Source: Deinococcus puniceus
Lineage (GTDB): Bacteria > Deinococcota > Deinococci > Deinococcales > Deinococcaceae
DNA length: 64,000 bases
Assembly (NCBI RefSeq): GCF_001644565.1
Contig: NZ_CP011387.1
Coordinates: 666,501-730,500 of the forward strand
Direction of reading: 5' to 3'
Shown here: in pieces, positions 48,424 through 56,107 of the stretch
Layout of the letters: every line of letters begins with the position of its first letter
Position numbering within the stretch: position 1 is the first letter of the stretch
The notes under the pieces: model-generated
Told to the model about the DNA's origin: nothing
The model's input: only the letters and a program-made list of their open reading frames with translations
The model's database searches: none
Program-made: the position numbers and the translations under genes

Positions 48424-48517
48424 AGACCCCCCCCAGTCTGTGTTGCAGCCAGCCGCCCTTAGAGGGGAGTACGACAGCTTTCGTCCCCACCTCTAAGCGG
48501 GGGGGGTTCACCTTCCA
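48424..48517. repeat. Family B element, copy 4 (short)
   Basis: ACCCCCCCCAGTCTGTGTTGC start, GGGGAGTACG middle, GGGGGGGTTCACCTTCCA end. The CGTTGC..GCAACG inner hairpin is missing. Confidence 0.7.
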
Positions 48518-48539
48518 CCGCAACAGCCCATAATCCCCC

Positions 48540-49361
48540 ATGCCCAAACTCTGGAACGAAACCGACTGGGACGGCTCTTGGCTGGTCATTCCCGACCTAC
48601 ACGGCCACGCGGCCCGCTTAGATGCGGCCCTGAAATCGGCGCAACACTTCCGGGCGTCCAAATTGGTCTTTCTGGGCGACCTGATCGATGATTCCCCGCG
48701 TCGCCGACTGGCCCGCCGTGCGCCGCCCAGCCCCGGCACTGCCGACGATTCGCGTCTGGTGCTAGAAACCGTGCGCGGGTTGGTGGAATCGGGCCGCGCT
48801 GAAGTGGTGCTGGGCAACCATGAGGTGATGGCCGCCGCGAGTGTGCTGGACGATCACCGCCCGCTGATGAATTTGTGGTGGAAGGTGGGAGGTCGGGAAG
48901 CCGCCGCGTCGTATGGCTGGGATGGCCGGGGCGACCCGCCAGCGCTGATGGCTGATCTGCGCTGGTTGCGCGAGCATGCCCGGTTGTGGCTCAACATCGG
49001 GCCGCCGGGCGCGACACTCCTGCTCGCACACGCCACGCGGCCCACGCTCCAGCGGTATGCCAGCGGCCTGAATCGGGCCACCGACCTGCTGCCCAGCGAC
49101 GGGGACGACGACGTGGTGTGGTTTCCACTGGGATTGGAGAGTGACAACGGCGCACGCCTGCGCTCCCTGCCCCTGCTGCTGCCCGGATTCATTGCCAGTT
49201 TGCACGGACACATGGAAACGCCGGAAGTCTGGACGCTGCTGGACAGCGAAGACAACCCGGCGTATCAGTTGGATTTGGCCCCAGCACGGCAAAAGCTGGC
49301 GCTGATGCTGGTGGATGAAGCCGGGGAGATGAAGCCGCATCTCACCCCGGTCAAGCACTGA
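48540..49361 (+). CDS. Second PPP-type metallophosphoesterase
   Basis: 273 residues with motifs VIPDLHGHAARLDAAL (Asp-x-His), VFLGDLIDDSP (GDxxD), LGNHEVMAA (GNHE), HATRPTLQ and LHGHMETPE His ligands. The second Asp motif is GDLIDDSP rather than GDxxDRG, so the Arg of the canonical PPP motif is missing. It is weakly related to the enzyme at 43197, sharing only the metal site. Substrate unknown. It is convergent with the Rieske gene. Confidence 0.82.
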   Translation: MPKLWNETDWDGSWLVIPDLHGHAARLDAALKSAQHFRASKLVFLGDLIDDSPRRRLARRAPPSPGTADDSRLVLETVRGLVESGRAEVVLGNHEVMAAASVLDDHRPLMNLWWKVGGREAAASYGWDGRGDPPALMADLRWLREHARLWLNIGPPGATLLLAHATRPTLQRYASGLNRATDLLPSDGDDDVVWFPLGLESDNGARLRSLPLLLPGFIASLHGHMETPEVWTLLDSEDNPAYQLDLAPARQKLALMLVDEAGEMKPHLTPVKH

Positions 49362-49371
49362 GTTTTACTCT

Positions 49372-49956
49372 CTAGCCGACAAACACATTCTGGCCGTCAA
49401 TTCGCACGGCAACGCGGTCTAGCGGGCGCACGGCGGGGCCTTTGACCACGTCTCCGGTGAGGGTAAACACCGAGCCGTGACAGGGGCAATTGAAGGCGGT
49501 GGCCGCGCCTGTACCCGCTGCCTGTACGCCGCAGCCGTTATGGGTGCAGCGGTCACTGAGCGCCAGCAGATGCACGTCGCCGCTGCTGGCCGCGCCCGCC
49601 TGAGCCGCAGGAATACGGGCCAGCAGCACGCCTTTGCCGCCCACCTGCACGAGTTGCGTGCTGCCCACTGCCGGAAACGCGCCTAAGGTGGAGGTGGCCG
49701 CCGGAGCAGCGGCAGCAGGCGTGGCAGCCGGGGCCGCTGCTGGAGTCGCTGCCGCTGGAGCAGGTGTGGCGGGGGCTGCAGCGGGCGCGGCGGTACTCAT
49801 CATGGGCTGCATCATCGGGGCGCACCCGGTCAGCAGAACGGCTCCGCCCACCAATTTGACGGCGGTGCGGCGGTTCAGATCGGGCTGGGTGCTGTTGGTC
49901 TTGGTGTCGGTGGCAGCGGCGGCGGTCTGGTCTTCGGGCTGGGTGTGCTGGGTCAT
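49372..49956 (-). CDS. Rieske [2Fe-2S] protein with lipoprotein/Tat-like leader
   Basis: 194 residues. After a polar N-terminus comes LNRRTAVKLVGGAVLLTGCAP, an RR-containing leader ending in a lipobox Cys, so probably a Tat-exported lipoprotein. An Ala/Pro linker (about residues 48-90) follows, then a Rieske domain with cluster ligands in CTHNGC and CPCHGSVFTLTGDVVKGPA. It is small and stands alone, not in a cytochrome bc cluster, so its electron partner is unknown. The ATG has GGAGG 7 nt upstream. Confidence 0.87.
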   Translation of the reverse strand: MTQHTQPEDQTAAAATDTKTNSTQPDLNRRTAVKLVGGAVLLTGCAPMMQPMMSTAAPAAAPATPAPAAATPAAAPAATPAAAAPAATSTLGAFPAVGSTQLVQVGGKGVLLARIPAAQAGAASSGDVHLLALSDRCTHNGCGVQAAGTGAATAFNCPCHGSVFTLTGDVVKGPAVRPLDRVAVRIDGQNVFVG

Positions 49957-50189
49957 GGCGGTTCCTCCGGGGCAAGTTGGTGGGGCAATCGGGCGCGGCA
50001 CAAAGCAGGAATCGGCAGAGGACAGGCAAAACAGGTGCGGCACCGTAGGCGAGGCCAACTGAAACACCCGGAGGCAGGGCTGTACGGTGAGAACTCCTCT
50101 ACATTGAAAGACCTTCCTATACCGTACCCTCCAACGATGAGCTGCACAAGGGGGAATCTGACACCTTTCGTTCCCCCCTGCCACTTGCC

Positions 50190-50211
50190 TGTTACTTGGC
50201 TGTTACTTGGC
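50190..50211 (+). repeat. Tandem 11-mer upstream of glyS promoter
   Basis: TGTTACTTGGC twice in direct repeat, ending 6 nt before the -35 hexamer. A third, weaker unit (ACTTGCC) precedes them. Confidence 0.7.
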
Positions 50212-50217
50212 TACCGC

Positions 50218-50247
50218 TTGACCGGGGAGCGGGCGGTGCGGCACACT
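50218..50247 (+). promoter_or_regulatory. glyS promoter
   Basis: TTGACC, 18-nt spacer, CACACT. Predicted start near 50254. Confidence 0.55.
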
Positions 50248-50253
50248 GGCGGC

Positions 50254-50491
50254 AGCGTCGATCCGCAGAAGTAGCGGCACACGACCCCAAGAGCGAGCCT
50301 GTGGCGGTGAGAGTCAGGCGGGAAGTCGGGCCGTGAAGGGCAACGGGGAGCGCGGGCGAGAACTTGGCCCGACAATATTTCAGAGTGCCCCGGCAGCGTT
50401 TCGGGGAACTGGGGTGGAACCGCGCAGGGCTGCATAGGCCCACACTGCGCCCCCAGGCGAGCCAATCGCCGGGGCGTGTTCTTTTCGTTTT
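50254..50491 (+). promoter_or_regulatory. T-box-like leader of glyS
   Basis: The T-box core GGGGTGGAACCGCG is at 50411-50424. It forms a canonical antiterminator: GTGC (50385-50388) pairs with GCGC (50422-50425), CCC (50389-50391) with GGG (50412-50414), leaving the 7-nt bulge TGGAACC that binds the tRNA 3' end. Upstream, stem I shows AGAAGTAG (50268-50275), the distal AAGAGCGAGCC and GGCGGTGAGAG elements, and a candidate glycine specifier GGC (50329-50331) followed by CGTGAAG. Downstream, CGCCCC-CA-GGCG / CGCC-GGGGCG (50448-50476) forms a terminator-like hairpin before TGTTCTTTTCGTTTT. Confidence 0.75.
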
Positions 50492-50520
50492 GCCCCGGCG
50501 GGCGGCCAAAAGGAGCAACC

Positions 50521-52044
50521 ATGCCCGCAACGTCTATGGAAGAACTGGTCAGTTTGTGCAAACGCCGGGGCTTTATTTTTCAAGGCTCCGAGATTTACGG
50601 CGGCCTGCAAGGCTTCTACGATTACGGCCCGCTGGGTGTAGAGCTGAAGAACAACATTAAAGCCGCGTGGTGGCGGGCCAACGTCTACGAGCGCGATGAT
50701 ATGGAAGGCCTAGACGCCAGCATCATCATGCACCGCCAAGTCCTACGTCACAGCGGGCACGAAGCCACGTTCTCTGACCCCATGATCGATAACAAGAAGA
50801 ACAACAAGCGCTACCGCCTCGATCATCTGGTGAAGGATCAGAAAGCCGATGTGATCGCCAAAGTCGCGGAACTGATCGGTGAAGACGTGGCAAACTTTCC
50901 GGCAGTGGTGGCGGCGCTGAACAAAAAGCCCGCCGAAGCCAGCGCTGCCCTAAAAACCGCTGGCGTGCGCGATCCCTTTTCCGGCGAAGTGGGCGACTGG
51001 ACGGAACCCAAGCCCTTCAACATGATGTTCAAGACCACGATTGGCCCGGTGGCCGATGAGGAAAGCTACGGCTACCTGCGCCCCGAGACCGCGCAGGGCA
51101 TCTTCGTCAACTTTAAGAACGTCGTGGACAGCACTTCTCGCCGCTTGCCGTTCGGCATCGCCCAAATCGGCAAGGCCTTTCGCAACGAGATCACGCCCCG
51201 CAACTTTATTTTCCGGGTGCGCGAACTGGAGCAGATGGAAATCGAGTTCTTCTGTACCCCCGGCACCGACGAAACGTGGCATCAGCACTGGCTGGAACAA
51301 CGCCTGAGTTGGTGGGAAGCGCAGGGCATCCCGCGCAGCAAGATCGACATTCTGGACGTGCCCAAAGAGGATTTGGCCCACTACTCCAAGCGCACCTACG
51401 ACCTGATGTACGACTACCCTACGCTGGGTTACGAGGAAATTGAGGGCATTGCCAACCGGGGTGACTACGATTTGGGCAGCCACACCAAGGCGCAGAATGA
51501 GCTGAACCTGACCGCCCGCGTGGAAGAGAACAATGACAGCATTGCCAAATTGACCATTCCGCATCCGGAAACCAATAAGCCCGTCGTGCCGTTTGTGATC
51601 GAGCCGTCTGCGGGTGTAGACCGGGCACTGTTGGCCGTTCTGAGCGAAGCATTTACCAAAGAAACACTCGAAAACGGCAATGAACGCATCGTGCTGAAGC
51701 TGAAGCCGCACCTTGCGCCTATTAAAGTGGCCGTGATTCCGTTGGCCCGCAACAAATCCGAACTGGTGGAGCTGGCCCGTTCTATTAAATCGGATCTGCA
51801 AAAGCTGGGGCTGGGGCGCATTTTGTTGGAAGACAGCGGCAACATCGGCAAGGCTTACCGCCGTCATGATGAAATCGGCACGCCGTATTGCGTGACCGTA
51901 GACTTTGACACCATCGGCCAGAGTGCGGAAGGTGCAGACCAAAGTTTGAAAGACACTGTGACGATCCGTGACCGCGACACGTTGGCGCAGGAAAGAATCA
52001 AGATCAGTGAATTGTCGGGTTGGATTGCAGCGCATTTGAAGTAG
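50521..52044 (+). CDS. glyS: Glycyl-tRNA synthetase, single-chain (alpha2) type
   Basis: Class II synthetase of 507 residues. Motif 1 region has [20 protein letters not shown]; motif 2 is [20 protein letters not shown]; motif 3 is [29 protein letters not shown] is typical of the eukaryote/Thermus-like enzyme. The C-terminal anticodon-binding domain has [20 protein letters not shown] and [19 protein letters not shown]. The frame is open from 50476, but the ATG at 50521 has AAGGAG 5 nt upstream. Preceded by a T-box-like leader. Confidence 0.97.
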   Translation: MPATSMEELVSLCKRRGFIFQGSEIYGGLQGFYDYGPLGVELKNNIKAAWWRANVYERDDMEGLDASIIMHRQVLRHSGHEATFSDPMIDNKKNNKRYRLDHLVKDQKADVIAKVAELIGEDVANFPAVVAALNKKPAEASAALKTAGVRDPFSGEVGDWTEPKPFNMMFKTTIGPVADEESYGYLRPETAQGIFVNFKNVVDSTSRRLPFGIAQIGKAFRNEITPRNFIFRVRELEQMEIEFFCTPGTDETWHQHWLEQRLSWWEAQGIPRSKIDILDVPKEDLAHYSKRTYDLMYDYPTLGYEEIEGIANRGDYDLGSHTKAQNELNLTARVEENNDSIAKLTIPHPETNKPVVPFVIEPSAGVDRALLAVLSEAFTKETLENGNERIVLKLKPHLAPIKVAVIPLARNKSELVELARSIKSDLQKLGLGRILLEDSGNIGKAYRRHDEIGTPYCVTVDFDTIGQSAEGADQSLKDTVTIRDRDTLAQERIKISELSGWIAAHLK

Positions 52045-52068
52045 ATGTTTCCCTGAATCAAAAATGTT

Positions 52069-52098
52069 GCCCCTGCCTAGCGCGGGGGCTTCTTCTTC
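52069..52098 (+). terminator. Intrinsic terminator of glyS
   Basis: GCCCC / GGGGC stem with inner GC pairs, followed by TTCTTCTT. Confidence 0.65.
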
Positions 52099-52148
52099 CC
52101 ACTCCCACCCGTTCCTTCATCCTGACATTCCGCCCCCACTCGTTCCCC

Positions 52149-52154
52149 TACGCT
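52149..52154 (+). promoter_or_regulatory. -10 box of leaderless ldh promoter
   Basis: TACGCT, 6 nt before the ATG at 52161. Confidence 0.6.
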
Positions 52155-52160
52155 AGCGGC

Positions 52161-53069
52161 ATGACGAAAGTGGGCATGGTTGGGGCGGGCATGGTGGGCA
52201 GTGCGGCGGGCTTTGCGCTGGTGCTGCGGGGCAGTTGCACCGAATTGGTGCTGGTCGACAAAGACGCGGCGCGGGCGCAGGCCGAAGCGCAGGACATCTC
52301 GCACGCCACGCCGGTGTCTCATCCGGTGCGAGTCAGCAGCGGGGGATTTGAGGCATTGGCTGGGGCCAGCGTGGTCATCCTGACGGCGGGCGCGAACCAG
52401 AAACCCGGCGAAAACCGCCTGAGTTTGCTGAAGCGCAACGCCGATATTTTCCGCGACATGGTGCCGCAGATTGCACAGGCCGCGCCGGACGCGGTGTTGC
52501 TGGTCGCCACCAACCCAGTTGACCTGATGACGGCCCTGACCGCCAAACTTGCCCCGAATCAGCCTGTCATCGGGTCAGGCACGGTGCTGGACAGCGCCCG
52601 CTTCCGTGCCCTGATCGCCGCCAAAGTGGGCGTTGCGCCGCAACATGTTTACGCCTCGGTGCTGGGCGAACACGGCGACTCCGAGGTGTTGGGCTGGAGC
52701 AGCGCCAGCGTGGGCGGCGTGCCACTAGCGCAGGTGATTGACCTCACCGACGCTATAAAACAGGAGATAGAAGACGGCACACGCGGCGCGGCGGCCCAAA
52801 TTATTGCCGGGAAGCACGCCACCAACTACGGCGTAGGCGCGGCGTTGGCTCTGATTGCCGAAGCCGTGCTGAGAGACCGCCGCGCCGTCCTCACCGTCAG
52901 CGGGCCGTCGCCGTATGGCCCCTGCCTGAGCCTGCCGCGTGTGGTGGGTGCGGGCGGCATCGGGGCCACGCTCACGCCCGATTTGTCGGAAGGAGAAAAG
53001 GCCGCACTGGAACGCAGCGCAGCGGTGTTGATGGAAGCGGCGAAGGGGTTGCCGGAACTCTCGGCTTAG
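52161..53069 (+). CDS. ldh: L-lactate dehydrogenase
   Basis: 302 residues. NAD-binding GAGMVGSAAGFALVL; the substrate-specificity loop has Gln in GANQKPGENR, as in lactate rather than malate dehydrogenases; NPVDLMTAL; catalytic His in VLGEHGDSEV; Asp/Arg pairing residues are present. It interconverts pyruvate and L-lactate. The open frame begins at 52020, inside glyS, but the ATG at 52161 begins the fold and has TACGCT 6 nt upstream. Confidence 0.93.
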   Translation: MTKVGMVGAGMVGSAAGFALVLRGSCTELVLVDKDAARAQAEAQDISHATPVSHPVRVSSGGFEALAGASVVILTAGANQKPGENRLSLLKRNADIFRDMVPQIAQAAPDAVLLVATNPVDLMTALTAKLAPNQPVIGSGTVLDSARFRALIAAKVGVAPQHVYASVLGEHGDSEVLGWSSASVGGVPLAQVIDLTDAIKQEIEDGTRGAAAQIIAGKHATNYGVGAALALIAEAVLRDRRAVLTVSGPSPYGPCLSLPRVVGAGGIGATLTPDLSEGEKAALERSAAVLMEAAKGLPELSA

Positions 53070-53125
53070 ATCAATATCCAAGACTTGCTAGGTTCGGAAA
53101 GCGTGGAGAGTTAACGATTGCGGGC

Positions 53126-53232
53126 GAACCCCCCAGTCTGCTTCGCAGCCAGCCCACTCAGAGGGGAGCGAAAAAGCTTTTGTCCCACCTCTAAGGGGGG
53201 CGTTGCACCAGCAACGGGGGGTTCACCTTCCA
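53126..53232. repeat. Family B element, copy 5
   Basis: GAACCCCCC start, AGTCTGCTTCGCAGCCAGCC, GAGGGGAGCG, CGTTGCACCAGCAACG, GGGGGGTTC end followed by ACCTTCCA. Lies between convergent ldh and hydrolase genes. Confidence 0.75.
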
Positions 53233-53282
53233 GCTTGACATTGCGACCTGTTGCCAAGCCAAGTCAAATGGAGAGTTGCGTA

Positions 53283-54791
53283 TCAGGGGCTTGGAGTCTG
53301 CGCCACCTGCACTGCCGCTGGCCCGGTAATCCCGCGCATCCAATTCAGCGTCCAGCGGGCCACCTGATCGCTCTTGGCGACCGTGATATCCAGATGGCTG
53401 GCCCCCGGCAGCGTGCGCGTAGTCACGGTGGCGCGGGTAAAGGCGGCGAATCGGCGGTAGTCATTTTCGGTGGTAATCCCGTGTTCGGCGGCGATGCCCA
53501 GAATCGGAGTAGACACGGCACGGGTGTGCCACACACGTAAAGTCGTCGCAAACGGCGTGCCCACCGTGTCCAGTTGCGCCGCGCCCACATCCACGCTCAG
53601 GCGCATGGGAAAGTACCACTCGGCATAGTCGCTGACCGGATTCCAGAATCGGCCCACGAAATCGTGCGGATCGGTGGCAGCGTCGGCGTCGGCCTTCCAA
53701 CCCACCGGGCGGCTGGGGTCGGCTGACCCAAGCACGAACTGGCTGTTTTCTGTGGCCCCCAGCAGGCGCGGCAGCGGGTTGGGAATGGCGGCGGCGTTGG
53801 TGGCCTGCCCGGTTCTGAGCGTCAGGAACGGCAGCAGCGAATATTGCTGCTCCAGTTGCGACAGGCCCGCCGCGAGGTTGGTGGCGGCATACGAAACGAG
53901 GCCGCCTGCCGGAGCCAGCGCATCGGGCGCAGTGGCCGCCAGTCGGGCCTGAGCCGCAGCACGGCTGGCAAACGTCGGATTGAAGATCAGGCTGTTGACA
54001 TAGGGCATTTCACCCAGTTTGTTGACGCCCGGCACGTAGCCCAGCCGCCCCACGCTGCCGTTCTGGTACTGATCCCAACTGATCGGGTCAGAAGTGGTGT
54101 TGCCCGGTGCGCCGTCCAGCATCAGGAGGCCGCGCACGCCTTTAAATCCGATCTGGTCGTCGGGGGTAGGAGCCGCGCCAAACGGGGCATTCCCGAAGTC
54201 GTACCCGGCATACAGGCTGGTCAGGGTGCCGCCCAGCGAATGCCCGCCGATGAAGACATTCGGCGTCAGGGCGCGGGCCTCGCGTACGGCTTCGCGCCAA
54301 TCGCGCAGGGTGGTATCCAGCCCCCAGTTCTTCATAAAAGTCAGATCGGAGGTGGGCCGAGCCGGAATGCCCTGCTGCACGATGCGGACAAGTCCGGCGG
54401 GGTCAGCATCAGCAATGGCCGCGCCCGATTCCAGAAGATTAGACCGGCGGTCTACGGCCCACACTGCCACACCTCCATCAAGCGCCACGATTTGCCGTGC
54501 CAATCGATCAAAACTGCCCGCACCGCCCAAGAATCCCGGCATCAGCAGCAGCACGGCGTTCGGCTTGGCTGGCCCGTAGCGCACCGTGATGCTGGCGTTC
54601 AGGTCGGCGGGTGTGCCGGGTACAGCTTCACCGGGGCGCACCACGCGCACGGCGGGCACAGCGTCCAGCGCAGCTTCGGTGGGTGCGGCGGGAGCCTGGG
54701 CCTGTGCCAGACCAGTTTGGGCCAAAGTGAATGCGCCCAACAGCAAGCAGGCGGTGAGGGAAGAAGAGACACGCAGCGAGAAAAACATCAC
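53283..54791 (-). CDS. Exported alpha/beta hydrolase
   Basis: 502 residues with a signal peptide (SSSLTACLLLGAFTLAQTGLAQA, cleaved near residue 30). The hydrolase fold shows the oxyanion region LLLMPGFLGGAGSFDRLA and the nucleophile elbow IGGHSLGGTLTS; a late His, probably in GASHLDITVAK, completes the triad. It resembles large secreted esterases/lipases without a named substrate. Translation starts MM at 54791; no good ribosome binding site is seen. A family B element lies downstream. Confidence 0.82.
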   Translation of the reverse strand: MMFFSLRVSSSLTACLLLGAFTLAQTGLAQAQAPAAPTEAALDAVPAVRVVRPGEAVPGTPADLNASITVRYGPAKPNAVLLLMPGFLGGAGSFDRLARQIVALDGGVAVWAVDRRSNLLESGAAIADADPAGLVRIVQQGIPARPTSDLTFMKNWGLDTTLRDWREAVREARALTPNVFIGGHSLGGTLTSLYAGYDFGNAPFGAAPTPDDQIGFKGVRGLLMLDGAPGNTTSDPISWDQYQNGSVGRLGYVPGVNKLGEMPYVNSLIFNPTFASRAAAQARLAATAPDALAPAGGLVSYAATNLAAGLSQLEQQYSLLPFLTLRTGQATNAAAIPNPLPRLLGATENSQFVLGSADPSRPVGWKADADAATDPHDFVGRFWNPVSDYAEWYFPMRLSVDVGAAQLDTVGTPFATTLRVWHTRAVSTPILGIAAEHGITTENDYRRFAAFTRATVTTRTLPGASHLDITVAKSDQVARWTLNWMRGITGPAAVQVAQTPSP

Positions 54792-54883
54792 ACTTCAGGA
54801 TGAGGCCGCGCGGCCCGGCAGACCGTACCCTCATCAACATCCCGTCTAGATCAAGCCTGAAGCTGGCCCTCACGCCAGAGCGT

Positions 54884-55726
54884 TCACCGTTTGGCGTTCT
54901 GGTCGTCGGTGCCCTCGCTGAGTCTGTATTTGTCCTTCAGGTAGCGTCCGTGGGCTTCCAGTTTGCGCTGTCCCTGCCCGGCGCGGTCACTGCTCACGCT
55001 CCGCATCCGGCGCTCGATGTGGCCCAGTTGCATCAACAGTTCCACATCGGCGGCAGAGGTGGGCGGGGCGGCGCGGTAGGCGCTCAGGAGGTCGGGCAGA
55101 TCGCGGCGGGCGGCCTGCTGGGCGTCGTAGGTGTCGCGGCCCAAGGCCTGATCGTGGGCGGTGACGCGCAGGGCGTCGCGGGTGGCGATGGCGGTGGCAT
55201 GCAGCGCGGCGCGGGCCGGAGTAGGCAGCGTGCGCTCGTGCAGGCGCAGGGTGGCCAGCAGCGCGGCCTCGTCGTGGGCGGCGGCTCCGGCCAGATCAAG
55301 CGTTGTGGGCGGCACCGTGTCTTCCGGCGCATGCAAAATGGCGCGGGCACGGCGAGCCGTCCAGTACGCGCCGAACGCCGCCGCTACCAACGTGAGCGCC
55401 AGCAGGATTCCGGCCACGTCGCTGCCCGAAGCCGTACCGATGCCCAGCAGCAGCAGCAGTGGCCCCACCAATAACGCCCCCAGCACGCCCAGAATCAGCA
55501 GAGCGACCAGCCCCAGCATGCGCCGCACCCGGCTTCCGGCTCGGCGGGCACGGCTCATGGTCTCAGCGGCAGACCCGGTGGGCGCGGGCAGCCAAGGATC
55601 GCGCCCGCCCGTCATCAGGACGACTGAGCTATTGGGCAAACGCTGTGCAGGACGAATCAGATACCGCACCACACGGGAGCCGGTGCGGGCAACAGTGACG
55701 ATGGTAGCAGCGTTGATGTCCGGCAT
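54884..55726 (-). CDS. Two-helix membrane protein, function unknown
   Basis: 280 residues. The N-terminal 65 are soluble and basic (RAGSRVRRML). Two membrane helices follow (LGLVALLILGVLGALLVGPLL and VAGILLALTLVAAAFGAYW), then a helical, charged cytoplasmic domain (EAALLATLRLHERTLP, AADVELLMQLGHIERRMRSV) that may form a coiled coil. No family is recognised. The ATG has TACTTT 7 nt upstream. Confidence 0.7.
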   Translation of the reverse strand: MPDINAATIVTVARTGSRVVRYLIRPAQRLPNSSVVLMTGGRDPWLPAPTGSAAETMSRARRAGSRVRRMLGLVALLILGVLGALLVGPLLLLLGIGTASGSDVAGILLALTLVAAAFGAYWTARRARAILHAPEDTVPPTTLDLAGAAAHDEAALLATLRLHERTLPTPARAALHATAIATRDALRVTAHDQALGRDTYDAQQAARRDLPDLLSAYRAAPPTSAADVELLMQLGHIERRMRSVSSDRAGQGQRKLEAHGRYLKDKYRLSEGTDDQNAKR

Positions 55727-55733
55727 ATTCCCT

Positions 55734-55739
55734 AAAGTA
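55734..55739 (-). promoter_or_regulatory. -10 box of leaderless gene 54884
   Basis: TACTTT, 7 nt before the ATG at 55726. Confidence 0.55.
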
Positions 55740-55847
55740 CGCGCCTCAGGTGTGAAAAGTTGCCGCTTGGGTTACGAATCGGGCCGGAGCTTGGGCCTTG
55801 AGCTTTGCCTCACGTCTGATCCTGGACAGGGGGTGGGAGTTGATGTT

Positions 55848-55980
55848 GGCGTGTGAACTCCCCAGTCTGCTGTGCAGCCAGCCCCCTCCCTTCGGGCTGT
55901 ACCAGACAAGGGGAGCGCAAGAGCTGTTGTCCTCCCCTATAAGGGGGGCGTTGCGAAGCAAAAGGGGGGGGTTACACGCC
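55848..55980. repeat. Family B element, copy 6
   Basis: 133 bp; ends GGCGTGTGAACTCCCC / GGGGGGGTTACACGCC. Interior AGTCTGCTGTGCAGCCAGCC, AAGGGGAGCGCAAGAGC, GGGGCGTTGCGAAGC. Confidence 0.75.
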
Positions 55981-56038
55981 ATCCAGCCCAACTCCCCCAA
56001 AAGGAATCAAGTCAAGCAGTTTCTAGCCCGGTGTGCGC

Positions 56039-56044
56039 TAGACT
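56039..56044 (+). promoter_or_regulatory. -10 box upstream of SNF2 gene
   Basis: TAGACT, 5 nt before an ATG (56050) that opens a 9-codon frame ending at 56079; the helicase GTG is 28 nt later. Confidence 0.45.
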
Positions 56045-56107
56045 TCAGGATGTGTTTGTTCTTGCTGCCTGCCGTCTAGAGCGACTCCTGCTGGTCAGGG
56101 TGTTGCG

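Noticed and set aside
50950..52035. 361-codon minus-strand frame inside glyS
   Set aside because: Antisense shadow of the synthetase.
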